From Marinomonas hwangdonensis (GTDB taxonomy: Bacteria; Pseudomonadota; Gammaproteobacteria; Pseudomonadales; Marinomonadaceae), in contig NZ_RIZG01000003.1 in assembly GCF_003721245.1 (NCBI RefSeq), positions 434,001 through 498,000 on the forward strand: a stretch of 64,000 nt of DNA. Reading direction: 5' to 3'. Shown here piece by piece: positions 53,615 to 62,354 of this stretch. A model generated the notes under the pieces. That model saw only the letters and a program-made list of their open reading frames with translations, did no database searches and had not been told where the DNA came from. Position 1 is the stretch's first letter. Every line of letters begins with the position of its first letter. Made by a program: the position numbers and the translations under genes.

Positions 53615-53946
53615 TGTGTTAAATGTGCAAAAAAAGATGACAAAGCATGGTCAAAAAAACACCCAAAATGAGAAGGTAACTTGTTGAAATGGTTATTCAA
53701 TTTTATTTTGGTGATATTTTGATCACATATTAAAGGGAAAAAAAGGTCGCATTTACGCAGCTATCTACTAAATTTAGAGAAGCAATTAAGTCAATATTAA
53801 GGGCTGGGACCCCTTGAAGCACAGGTTTTCTTTATGAATAATCAATTTTCTTCTTAATGCTTATAGAAGACAAGATAACCTTGTTTCGACCTACGATAAT
53901 AAAAACAATGGCACGCTGGGATTTCCAAGTGGGCCTGTAAGGAGCA
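53615..53946 (+). other. Control region of the agl operon
   Basis: 332 AT-rich bases with no gene. It should hold the agl promoter and the operator of the LacI protein encoded at the far end of the operon. I could not single out a 14-18-base CG-centred dyad. GGAG lies five bases before the aglE start. Confidence 0.5.
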
Positions 53947-55302
53947 ATGATGAAAAAATCTCTATTGTCTATAGCGGTTGCCTTAACGCTGTCTGCCAAC
54001 GCTGCCCACTCGGCAGACCTCATGTTTACCCCCGGAGAAGATTCTCGTTTTAATTGGAGCAGCTATGAAGCTCTAAAATCCGTTAAATTGTCCGGTGAAA
54101 CCGTGTCTGTTTTCGGTCCTTGGATGGGCGACGAAAAAACCAACTTTGAGCGTGTTATTGCATACTTTGAAGAAGCCACAGGGGCAAAAGTAAATTACGC
54201 AGGCTCAGATTCTTTTGAACAGCAAGTCGTTATTGATGCGCAAGCCGGTAGTGCACCAAACGTGTCTGTTTTTCCTCAGCCGGGCTTAGCCGCAGATTTA
54301 GCGGCAAAAGGCTTTATCACTCCATTGAGCGATACGGTTAAAAAAGCGGTGGCGGAAGATTACGCAGCGGGCCAGTCTTGGGTCGATTTGGCAACGTTTA
54401 AAAACCGTGAAGGCAAAGACGACTTCTACGGTGTTTTTTACCGTGCCGACTTGAAATCTCTCGTTTGGTACTCTCCTGATAACTTTGCTGATGCTGGCTA
54501 CGATGTTCCAGAGTCTATGGAGGAATTGAAAGCTCTGACCAAGCAAATTGTCGCGGATGGTGGAACACCTTGGTGTATCGGTTTAGGTTCCGGTGCCGCA
54601 ACTGGCTGGCCAGCGACAGATTGGGTAGAAGATTTGTTACTTCGTACTCAACCTGCGTCTGTTTATGATGGCTGGGTGACCAACGAGATCAAATTCGATG
54701 ACCCGCGAATTGTCGGTGCTATTGAAGAGTTTGGTTGGTTTGCACGCAACGACGCTTATGTAGATGGTGGTGCGGGTGCGGTGTCTTCTACTGATTTCCG
54801 CGATAGCCCAAAAGGCATGTTCCAGTCACCTCCTAAATGTTATTTGCACCGTCAAGCATCTTTCATTCCTGCGTTCTTCCCTGAAGGCACTCAGCTAGGG
54901 TTGGATGCAGACTTCTTCTACTTCCCTTCTTATGAGTCAAAAGAGTTAGGTAATCCAGTATTAGGGGCCGGTACCCTAATGAGTATTACTAATGATTCTA
55001 AAGGTGCTCGTGCTTTTATCGACTTCATTCGTTCTCCTATTGCTCACGAATTGTGGATGGCTCAAACCGGCTTTTTATCAGCGCATCTAGGAGCTAACCC
55101 TGAGCTTTATTCAAGTGATGCTGCGAAAAAACAAGGTGAGATTTTGCGCTACGCTACCACGTTCCGTTTTGACGGATCTGATTTGATGCCAGGCAAAATT
55201 GGGGCAGGTTCATTCTGGACAGGTATGGTCGACTTCACAGGCGGTAAAGACGCTAAAGAAGTCGCTGCTGATATCCAGAAAACTTGGGATGCTTTGAAGT
55301 AA
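53947..55302 (+). CDS. aglE: AglE, alpha-glucoside-binding periplasmic protein
   Basis: A 451-residue exported protein with a signal peptide to about residue 23 (NAAHS-ADLMF). Typical of the AglE branch of family-1 solute-binding proteins: VSVFGPWMGDEKTNFERVIAYF, QPGLAADLAAKGF, GTPWCIGLGSGAATGWPATD (spread over residues 190-215) and SPPKCYLHRQASFI. It binds sucrose, maltose or trehalose and hands them to AglFG. First gene of aglEFGKA; a strong hairpin follows it. Confidence 0.93.
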   Translation: MMKKSLLSIAVALTLSANAAHSADLMFTPGEDSRFNWSSYEALKSVKLSGETVSVFGPWMGDEKTNFERVIAYFEEATGAKVNYAGSDSFEQQVVIDAQAGSAPNVSVFPQPGLAADLAAKGFITPLSDTVKKAVAEDYAAGQSWVDLATFKNREGKDDFYGVFYRADLKSLVWYSPDNFADAGYDVPESMEELKALTKQIVADGGTPWCIGLGSGAATGWPATDWVEDLLLRTQPASVYDGWVTNEIKFDDPRIVGAIEEFGWFARNDAYVDGGAGAVSSTDFRDSPKGMFQSPPKCYLHRQASFIPAFFPEGTQLGLDADFFYFPSYESKELGNPVLGAGTLMSITNDSKGARAFIDFIRSPIAHELWMAQTGFLSAHLGANPELYSSDAAKKQGEILRYATTFRFDGSDLMPGKIGAGSFWTGMVDFTGGKDAKEVAADIQKTWDALK

Positions 55303-55309
55303 TGTGTTT

Positions 55310-55346
55310 GGGTGTCTAGGGCGTTTTACCTAGGCACCCTTTTTTT
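55310..55346 (+). terminator. Terminator-like hairpin between aglE and aglF
   Basis: GGGTGTCTAGG, eight-base loop, CCTAGGCACCC, then TTTTTTT. It looks like a full intrinsic terminator inside an operon, so only part of the transcripts should reach the permease genes. Confidence 0.88.
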
Positions 55347-55409
55347 GAGTTACCTATGCAAATGGCTTTCACAGTCATTTATGCGCTAGATGTATTTTTT
55401 GGAGATTCT

Positions 55410-56417
55410 ATGGGCCAGCTCGCTTCTGCGTTAGTGACCATGTTCTTAGGGGTATTAGGGTGTGCCGTGTATTTTTACGGTTCAAACATGCTATTGGATA
55501 AAATATTCCCGACGAAAAACCGTCCTGCACAACAAGTGGCTAGCAATTTACGGATTGCTAATCGTATCCGTCCTTGGTTGTTCTTGGGCCCCGCTGTTTT
55601 GTTGTTGACGTTTTACCTTTTTTACCCCGTACTCGACTCTATTCGACTGTCTTTCTTTGACCGTAGCGGTGAAGAGTTCGTTGGTTTGTCTAACTATGTA
55701 TGGCTTTTTGGTAGTGATGAATTTTTTGAATCGTTCCGCAACAATATGCTGTGGCTTGTTTTCGTACCAACGGCTGCGACCTTTTTAGGACTGGTTATTG
55801 CGACCATGACCGATCGAATTTGGTGGGGCAATATTGCAAAAAGTTTGATTTTCATGCCAATGGCCATTTCTTTCATTGGTGCATCGGTTATATGGAAGTT
55901 CATCTATGACTTCCGCAGTGGTGACACGCAAATTGGCCTTTTAAACGCGGTCGTGGTGTTTTTTGGTGGAGAGCCACAGAACTGGATTACGATTCCTTTT
56001 TGGAATAATTTCTTTTTGATGATCATTTTAGTGTGGATTCAAACTGGGTTTGCCATGGTGATTCTGTCTGCTGCGTTACGCGGTATACCAGATGAGACCA
56101 TTGAGGCAGCGGTATTGGATGGCGCGAACGGTTTGCAAATTTTCTTTAAAATTATGGTACCTCAGATTTGGGGAACGATCGCCGTCGTATGGACGACCAT
56201 TACCATCCTAGTATTAAAAGTATTTGACATTGTATTGGCCATGACCAACGGCCAATGGAACACTCAGGTATTGGCGAACCAGATGTTTGACTGGATGTTC
56301 CGTGGTGGCGGTGACTTTGGTCGTGGTGCTGTAGTGGCGATTGTTATCATGGTATTGGTTATCCCAATTATGATTTGGAATATTAAGCGTGCAAACGCAG
56401 AAATGGAGGGCCGTTAA
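55410..56417 (+). CDS. aglF: AglF, alpha-glucoside ABC permease
   Basis: 335 residues from the ATG at 55410 (TTGGAG five bases upstream; an in-frame ATG at 55356 has no ribosome site and overlaps the terminator tail). Eight hydrophobic segments; EAA loop ETIEAAVLDGANGLQIFFKI. VYFYGSNMLLDKIFP near the start and FMPMAISFIGASVIWKFIYD are AglF features. Forms the membrane channel with AglG, whose gene starts two bases after this one ends. Confidence 0.92.
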   Translation: MGQLASALVTMFLGVLGCAVYFYGSNMLLDKIFPTKNRPAQQVASNLRIANRIRPWLFLGPAVLLLTFYLFYPVLDSIRLSFFDRSGEEFVGLSNYVWLFGSDEFFESFRNNMLWLVFVPTAATFLGLVIATMTDRIWWGNIAKSLIFMPMAISFIGASVIWKFIYDFRSGDTQIGLLNAVVVFFGGEPQNWITIPFWNNFFLMIILVWIQTGFAMVILSAALRGIPDETIEAAVLDGANGLQIFFKIMVPQIWGTIAVVWTTITILVLKVFDIVLAMTNGQWNTQVLANQMFDWMFRGGGDFGRGAVVAIVIMVLVIPIMIWNIKRANAEMEGR

Positions 56418-56419
56418 TC

Positions 56420-57562
56420 ATGATTACATCTTCTAAACGGTCACTGTTAACCTATCTAGTTCATGCGACTGTGTTGTTTTTAGTGGTTATCTGGACGATA
56501 CCGACGGCAGGTCTATTTATTTCGTCTATCCGTGATAAGGATCAATTGTCTGTGTCTGGCTGGTGGACAGCGTTATCCACTTCTGAACAGCAACTCGTGA
56601 CTCGAGCCAATGACCCTAGTAAGCAGATACAAGTGGGCGATAAATTCGTTATTCAGGGAAATCTTTTTGAAGGCGCTCCTGGTGCGGTTACTTTTTTCGG
56701 CTTTAGTTCGTTAGAGCCCGCGGCCTTTACCGCAGGGTCGGTAGCGGCACTAAGAAATGATCAGACTCTGCAAGTCATGGAAAATGGCGATTACGAGTTT
56801 TCTTCTCCGACAGAGTGGAAAGGGTCACGTGGTCAGCGTATTTTTTATTCAGCAGAGGTTCCGCCTCGTTTTACCTTAGACAACTATCGTGAAGTTTTGG
56901 GTACGGAAGGTTTGGGCAAGTCGTTTTTGAACTCTTTGACGGTAACGATTCCTGCCACCATCATCCCTATCTTGGTGGCCGCTTTTGCCGCTTATGCCTT
57001 GGCTTGGATGCGCTTCCCTGGTCGTGCTTTGCTGGTGGCAGCGGTGGTAGGTTTGCTGGTAGTACCGCTACAAATGTCATTGATTCCGTTATTGAAAAGT
57101 TACAATTTAATTGGTGATTTTTTTGGTGTAGGTTCTAAAACATACGTAGGTATCTGGTTGGCTCATACTGGCTTTGGTTTGCCGCTGGCCATCTATCTGC
57201 TGCGTAACTACATTGCCGGTTTGCCAAGAGAAATTATTGAATCAGCTCGGGTCGATGGTGCGTCCGACTTTGATATTTTCCGCAAAATTGTTTTGCCACT
57301 GTCGTTTCCAGCGCTTGCATCGTTCGCTATTTTCCAATTTCTTTGGGTATGGAACGATTTGTTGATTGCCATGGTATTTCTTGGAAATAACGCTGATCAG
57401 TTGGTGTTGACAGGTCAGCTACGTGAACTACTGGGTTCTCGTGGTGGTAACTGGGAAATTCTGACCGCGTCAGCTTTTATTACCATTATTGTACCTTTGT
57501 GTGTCTTCTTTAGCCTGCAGCGTTTTCTTGTGCGCGGTTTGTTGGCAGGCTCTGTAAAATAA
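56420..57562 (+). CDS. aglG: AglG, alpha-glucoside ABC permease
   Basis: A 380-residue permease. After the first helix (IWTIPTAGLFISSIRDKDQ) it has a large periplasmic loop of about 120 residues, characteristic of AglG. EAA loop: EIIESARVDGASDFDIFRKI. It ends in LVRGLLAGSVK. Coupled to aglF. Confidence 0.92.
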   Translation: MITSSKRSLLTYLVHATVLFLVVIWTIPTAGLFISSIRDKDQLSVSGWWTALSTSEQQLVTRANDPSKQIQVGDKFVIQGNLFEGAPGAVTFFGFSSLEPAAFTAGSVAALRNDQTLQVMENGDYEFSSPTEWKGSRGQRIFYSAEVPPRFTLDNYREVLGTEGLGKSFLNSLTVTIPATIIPILVAAFAAYALAWMRFPGRALLVAAVVGLLVVPLQMSLIPLLKSYNLIGDFFGVGSKTYVGIWLAHTGFGLPLAIYLLRNYIAGLPREIIESARVDGASDFDIFRKIVLPLSFPALASFAIFQFLWVWNDLLIAMVFLGNNADQLVLTGQLRELLGSRGGNWEILTASAFITIIVPLCVFFSLQRFLVRGLLAGSVK

Positions 57563-57573
57563 CATCACCTAAG

Positions 57574-57600
57574 CGAGTGGGTTGAGCTTGGCTCCTCACT
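57574..57600 (+). other. Weak stem-loop between aglG and aglK
   Basis: GAGTG and GAGC pair with GCTC and CACTC around short bulges. No T tract. It may mark mRNA processing; low support. Confidence 0.35.
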
Positions 57601-57633
57601 CAAGGTAACTTTTTAGATTGAGGCAATTAAATC

Positions 57634-58734
57634 ATGGCAGATGTTAAGTTAACCCATGTTAAGAAAATCTACTCGAACAAAGTAGAAGTATTAAAAGACA
57701 TAAACCTAGATATTAAAAAAGGCGAGTTTATTGTCTTTGTTGGGCCGTCTGGTTGTGGCAAATCGACTTTATTGCGCATGATATCTGGCTTGGAAGATAT
57801 TTCAGCAGGCACCTTGGAAATTGATGGGCATGTTGTGAACGATATTCCACCTGCATTGCGTGGTATCGCTATGGTGTTTCAAAGCTACGCTTTGTACCCA
57901 CACATGACGGTTTATGACAACATGGCATTCAGTTTACAGATTGCCAAAGAAAGTAAAGAAGACATCGACAAGCAAGTGCGTAAAGCGGCGGACATGCTGC
58001 AATTAACACCGTATTTAGATCGTTTGCCAAAAGCCTTGTCAGGTGGCCAGCGTCAGCGTGTTGCGATTGGTCGTGCGATCGTTCGACGCCCTAAAGTGTT
58101 TCTGTTTGATGAGCCTTTGTCTAACTTGGATGCGGCGTTGCGTGTGGCGACACGGATGGAGATTGCTAACCTTAAAGACAGCATGCCCGATTCAACCATG
58201 ATTTACGTTACCCACGATCAGGTTGAAGCAATGACTCTTGCGGACCGTATTGTTCTTTTATCTGCGGGTCATATTGAGCAAGTTGGCTCACCACTGGACT
58301 TGTACGAGCATCCAGATAACGTGTTTGTGGCGAAATTTATCGGTTCGCCTGCGATGAATATTGTACCGTGTCAGATTGATCAAGCGGGTGATAATACTCG
58401 AGTCGCTTTGTCTTCAACAGTGACAGTGGAAACGCCTATTCGTACCGAGGAGAGTCAGCAGTCAAAATCCGCGTTCTTTGGTATTCGACCTGAAGATATG
58501 ATCGTTGTAGATTCTCAGGATAAAGCCTTTTTATCCGGTGAAGTCGCTTTTGTGGAAGCGTTAGGTGAGGCGACCTTGTTGTATGTTCAAGTGCCTGGTT
58601 GCGACGACATGGTGATTGCTAAACAGATTGGTACCCTAAATACAAAACGTGGGGATACTGTTCATTTGTCTGCAACGCCAGAGAAAATGCATTTATTTGA
58701 TGAAAATGAGCAATCTTATACGCGTAAAGCGTAA
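57634..58734 (+). CDS. aglK: AglK, alpha-glucoside ABC transporter ATPase
   Basis: A 366-residue MalK-type ATPase. Walker A GPSGCGKST, Q-loop VFQSYALYPHMTV, signature LSGGQRQRVAIGRAI, Walker B VFLFDEPLSNLD, H-loop VTHDQVEAMT, and C-terminal TOBE regulatory domain (FFGIRPEDM). It powers AglFG. Order here is E-F-G-K-A rather than the E-F-G-A-K described for rhizobia. Confidence 0.93.
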   Translation: MADVKLTHVKKIYSNKVEVLKDINLDIKKGEFIVFVGPSGCGKSTLLRMISGLEDISAGTLEIDGHVVNDIPPALRGIAMVFQSYALYPHMTVYDNMAFSLQIAKESKEDIDKQVRKAADMLQLTPYLDRLPKALSGGQRQRVAIGRAIVRRPKVFLFDEPLSNLDAALRVATRMEIANLKDSMPDSTMIYVTHDQVEAMTLADRIVLLSAGHIEQVGSPLDLYEHPDNVFVAKFIGSPAMNIVPCQIDQAGDNTRVALSSTVTVETPIRTEESQQSKSAFFGIRPEDMIVVDSQDKAFLSGEVAFVEALGEATLLYVQVPGCDDMVIAKQIGTLNTKRGDTVHLSATPEKMHLFDENEQSYTRKA

Positions 58735-58753
58735 TATTGATCGATTACTAAGA

Positions 58754-58777
58754 TAAGGCAACACCTTGGTGTTGCCT
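58754..58777 (+). terminator. Hairpin between aglK and aglA
   Basis: AAGGCAACACC/GGTGTTGCCTT, nearly perfect palindrome, followed by GTGTTTTATTT. It may lower the amount of enzyme message. Confidence 0.65.
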
Positions 58778-58805
58778 TGTGTTTTATTTGTTTTGGAGAG
58801 TCTTG

Positions 58806-60422
58806 ATGACAACCAATCTGAATTGGTGGAAAGGTGGGATTATTTATCAAATTTACCCACGCAGTTTTATGGATGCGAGTGGTGATGGTGTCGGTGACTT
58901 AGCCGGTATTACCAGCAAGCTCGACTATGTAGCCTCGTTGGGTGTGGATGGTATTTGGCTTTCGCCTATTTTTATGTCACCCATGAAAGACTTTGGTTAT
59001 GACGTGTCTGATTACCGTGACATTGATCCTATGTTTGGTTCTTTAGAGGATTTTAAAGCATTGGTGGCTCGGTCTCATGAGTTGGGCTTGAAAGTGATGA
59101 TTGACCAGGTCATCAGTCATTCTGCGGATGTGCATCCTTGGTTTGAAGAAAGCCGCCAAGATAAGACCAATCCCAAAGCGGATTGGTATGTATGGGCTGA
59201 TCCTAAGCCAGATGGTTCTCCGCCGAATAATTGGTTGTCCATTTTTGGTGGTAGCGCATGGAAATGGGACAGTCGTCGTTTGCAGTATTATCTGCACAAC
59301 TTCCTAGAGTCTCAGCCGGATTTCAATTTCCATAACCCAGAAGTTCGCCAGGCACATTTAGACAACATGCGCTTCTGGCTGGATTTGGGTGTCGATGGTT
59401 TCCGTTTGGATACAGTGAACTTCTACTTCCACAGTGAAGGCTTAGAAGACAATCCGCCTGTACCTGCTGGTGAACCTAAGACCATGGGAGCGCCCCACGA
59501 TAACCCTTATACTTACCAACGTCATGTTTATGATTTGAGTCGTCCTGAGAACTTAGATTTTTTAAAAGACATGCGTGCCATGATGGATGAATATCCAGGC
59601 ACAACGGCGGTGGGTGAAATTGGCGATGACTTCCCATTAAAACGTATGGCGGAATACACCTCAGGTGGCGATAAGTTGCACATGGCGTATACGTTTGATT
59701 TTCTAAACACGCCTCACTCACCAGATTACATCCGTGATGTGCTAAAAAATATGCAAGAAATTGTGGGTGATGGTTGGCCATGTTGGGCGCTGTCAAATCA
59801 TGATGTGGTTCGTTCACGTACACGTTGGGGCGCTGAAGAAGACGCCGAAGCCTACCCATTGATTGCTTTAGCCTTGATTTTATCGCTGCGTGGCAGTGTT
59901 TGCCTATATCAAGGTGAAGAGCTAGGTTTGCCTGAAGCTGAAGTGCCGTTTGAGCGCATTCAAGACCCCTATGGCATTCCTTTATGGCCTGTCTTCAAGG
60001 GCCGTGATGGTTGCCGTACGCCCATGGTGTGGGATGATTCTGCCTTAGGTGGTTTCTCAACAGTGGAGCCTTGGTTACCGGTTGATGCGAAACATTTGCC
60101 GTTGAGTGTTGCGGTTCAAGAAGCTAACCCAGACGCGTTATTGCATAAAGTGCGTCAGTTGATTCATTGGCGTCAAAAGCAGCCTGCTCTAGTAAATGGC
60201 GAGCTATCACAATGCGATCTGGGCAATGGGCAACTAATTGGCTTGGTGCGTGAATACCAAGGTGAGCGTGTATTGGTGGTGATCAATATGACGAACACGT
60301 CACAATCCGCCACGCTGAACGGTACGGTATCTGTGCTTGATGGTCATGGATTTACCTCAACCCTAGAAGGTAAGACACTGACGTTACCTGCGTATCAAGC
60401 GTTCTACGCGACCTTGTCTTAA
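58806..60422 (+). CDS. aglA: AglA, alpha-glucosidase (GH13)
   Basis: 538 residues from the ATG at 58806, which has GGAGAG upstream. A GH13 alpha-glucosidase/oligo-1,6-glucosidase-like enzyme with no signal peptide, so it acts on imported sugars in the cytoplasm. Nucleophile D202 (DGFRLDTVNF), acid/base E271 (VGEIGD) and D333 (SNHDVVRS) are all present; GGIIYQIYPRSFMDASGDG opens the barrel and a C-terminal beta domain closes it. It splits maltose, sucrose or trehalose analogues delivered by AglEFGK. Confidence 0.93.
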   Translation: MTTNLNWWKGGIIYQIYPRSFMDASGDGVGDLAGITSKLDYVASLGVDGIWLSPIFMSPMKDFGYDVSDYRDIDPMFGSLEDFKALVARSHELGLKVMIDQVISHSADVHPWFEESRQDKTNPKADWYVWADPKPDGSPPNNWLSIFGGSAWKWDSRRLQYYLHNFLESQPDFNFHNPEVRQAHLDNMRFWLDLGVDGFRLDTVNFYFHSEGLEDNPPVPAGEPKTMGAPHDNPYTYQRHVYDLSRPENLDFLKDMRAMMDEYPGTTAVGEIGDDFPLKRMAEYTSGGDKLHMAYTFDFLNTPHSPDYIRDVLKNMQEIVGDGWPCWALSNHDVVRSRTRWGAEEDAEAYPLIALALILSLRGSVCLYQGEELGLPEAEVPFERIQDPYGIPLWPVFKGRDGCRTPMVWDDSALGGFSTVEPWLPVDAKHLPLSVAVQEANPDALLHKVRQLIHWRQKQPALVNGELSQCDLGNGQLIGLVREYQGERVLVVINMTNTSQSATLNGTVSVLDGHGFTSTLEGKTLTLPAYQAFYATLS

Positions 60423-60471
60423 CGCGCGAGCGTATTAGGTCGTGGCGTAAAGTACGAATTGAGCCTTAGAT

Positions 60472-60508
60472 AAGCCGGTTTGCGTTCTGCGTAAATCGGC
60501 TTGTTTTT
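60472..60508 (+). terminator. Intrinsic terminator after aglA
   Basis: AAGCCGGTTTGCG, loop TTCTG, CGTAAATCGGCTT with two G-T pairs, then GTTTTT. Confidence 0.82.
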
Positions 60509-60540
60509 CTCTGCTTTATTTGAGTAATAAGTAGGTTGGT

Positions 60541-61611
60541 ATGACAAAAAACATAAAAAAACTGACTTTAAAAGACGTCGCAGAGCGCTTAGGTGTTTCC
60601 ACTGCCACCATTTCTAATGCGTTTAACCGCCCCGATCAGTTATCGGCCAGTTTGCGTGAAAACATTCTCAGTGAATGTGAAAAGATGGGCTATTTTGGCC
60701 CTAACGCCGCCGCTCGTAGCTTACGTACGGGTCGAACGGGCATCGTAGGTATCGTATTATCCGATGATTTGAGCTACAGCCTAACAGACCCCGTTGCCAA
60801 TCAGTTTTTAAAAGGCATGGCGGAAGTATTTGAAGTGAACGAATACAACATGTTGTTGCTGTCCTCTGATCAAGTTGAACAAGATGCCCAGAGTCGCATG
60901 CAGTCTTCTATGGTCGACGGTTTTATTGTTTATGGTCATAAGCCACAACAATGCATTAACGCTCCTTGGCTGATGCCAAATAAAAACATCATTACGGTAG
61001 ACAGTTTTATACCGGGAACCACCTCAGTTAACGTAGAAAATCACAGTGGCGCCTATCGAGTGGCTTGTCATGCTTTGCAACATAAGCCGGAGGCTGTTGC
61101 TATTTTAGGCTTAAGTTTATTGGCGACCGATCGAGTGTGCCGGATACGCGAAGATGAACTATTTGACCGTGCTGCGTCGATTTCTATTCAACGCTTGTAT
61201 GGTTATTTTCAAGCACTTGAAGAGCACAATGTCGCCATTACGTCTGAATACATTTGGAATATTCCTGAAAACAACCATAAGCAAGCTTATCAAGCGGCCC
61301 GTGAAGCACTGAGCATGTCAAATCGACCGACGCTCTTGTTGTGCATGAGTGATTGTATTGCGATTGCCGCAGTGCAAGCGGCCTTACATATGGGGCTGAG
61401 AGTGCCAGAAGATCTGCATGTGGTGGGGTTTGATGGTATTGCAGAGAGTGCGAATTTCCACCCTTCCATTACCACGATTCATCAGCAAACCGTGGAGAAA
61501 GGGCGTATTGCCGCAGAAGTCTTTTTAGGACTTCGGGAAGCCAAAGATGTCATTTTAGACACGGACCTTATTATCCGTGAAAGCTGTCCTTCTATCGTAG
61601 AAATCAATTAG
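60541..61611 (+). CDS. LacI-family regulator of the agl operon
   Basis: A 356-residue repressor. LTLKDVAERLGVSTATISNAF (8-28) is the LacI helix-turn-helix and the hinge reads AAARSLRTGRTGIVGIV; the rest is a periplasmic-binding-like effector domain ending in STTIHQQ-type ITTIHQQTVEKGRIAAE. It stands after the terminator of aglA and should repress agl in the absence of alpha-glucosides. Effector not known. Confidence 0.9.
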   Translation: MTKNIKKLTLKDVAERLGVSTATISNAFNRPDQLSASLRENILSECEKMGYFGPNAAARSLRTGRTGIVGIVLSDDLSYSLTDPVANQFLKGMAEVFEVNEYNMLLLSSDQVEQDAQSRMQSSMVDGFIVYGHKPQQCINAPWLMPNKNIITVDSFIPGTTSVNVENHSGAYRVACHALQHKPEAVAILGLSLLATDRVCRIREDELFDRAASISIQRLYGYFQALEEHNVAITSEYIWNIPENNHKQAYQAAREALSMSNRPTLLLCMSDCIAIAAVQAALHMGLRVPEDLHVVGFDGIAESANFHPSITTIHQQTVEKGRIAAEVFLGLREAKDVILDTDLIIRESCPSIVEIN

Positions 61612-61646
61612 ACAGCGGTTTATTTAGAACGCCTTTGATTGAGCCA

Positions 61647-62354
61647 CTATACCCAGTATGCAGAAATATTCGCGTCTGGGTCCATATGATAAGCAATTTG
61701 CGCTTGCAGTAGCTCGGCTGAAGACAACGCGTCAGTCAGTGCGTGGTGCGCCTTATAACGGGGCAGTCCATATCGTTGACGACACGCGTCTAAACGTAGC
61801 GAAAGCGGTCTTCCAAAGCGCTTCCACCAGGGTTTAAAGGTCACTTGACGTTCAATATCCATGGTATCCAGCACAGGGAAATACAGCGGAAAGCCATAAA
61901 TTTTTAATGCGGCTTCTAAGAGAAACTGGCGCTCTATAGAAACGCAATGCACGACGACAACCTGTCCCGCTAATGCGCCTAATATGTCATCTAATATGGC
62001 ATGTAAGCGCGGTGCCTGAGCCAATTCTGTGTGTGTGATTTCATGGATAGTGACCGATTCTGCGTTGAGTGAGCAGACAGGTTTAGCGATCCAATATTTG
62101 GCGCCATTGCAGCGAATGGTTTTGTGGTTCAAAGGGATTAACCCCAGGCTGATGATTTCATCTTTGCTCGGATCGAGACCTGTGGTCTCTAAGTCAAGAG
62201 AGAGCAGTGGGGTGTCTTTCAACGGGGTGTCAGGACTGATGATGCCCGCTTCGTAATAGCGCTTCAACGGCCCTTCAGGAGCGTCTAATGCCCACTGTGC
62301 AAACATCGCCTGCCAATCTTGCACTTCGTTTTGTTTGTTTTTGGACAATGGCAT
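61647..62354 (-). CDS. DnaQ-like 3'-5' exonuclease (DEDDh)
   Basis: A 235-residue nuclease. Exo I is LSLDLETTGLD with D54 and E56, Exo II is VVVHCVSIERQFL (C in place of the usual asparagine, D replaced by S/E, so slightly odd), and Exo III is YKAHHALTDALSSAELL with H and D. Close to the epsilon-like exonucleases encoded next to CBS/DUF294 proteins. Its start overlaps the stop of the preceding gene (ATGA). Role in nucleic-acid turnover is inferred. Confidence 0.85.
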   Translation of the reverse strand: MPLSKNKQNEVQDWQAMFAQWALDAPEGPLKRYYEAGIISPDTPLKDTPLLSLDLETTGLDPSKDEIISLGLIPLNHKTIRCNGAKYWIAKPVCSLNAESVTIHEITHTELAQAPRLHAILDDILGALAGQVVVVHCVSIERQFLLEAALKIYGFPLYFPVLDTMDIERQVTFKPWWKRFGRPLSLRLDACRQRYGLPRYKAHHALTDALSSAELLQAQIAYHMDPDANISAYWV

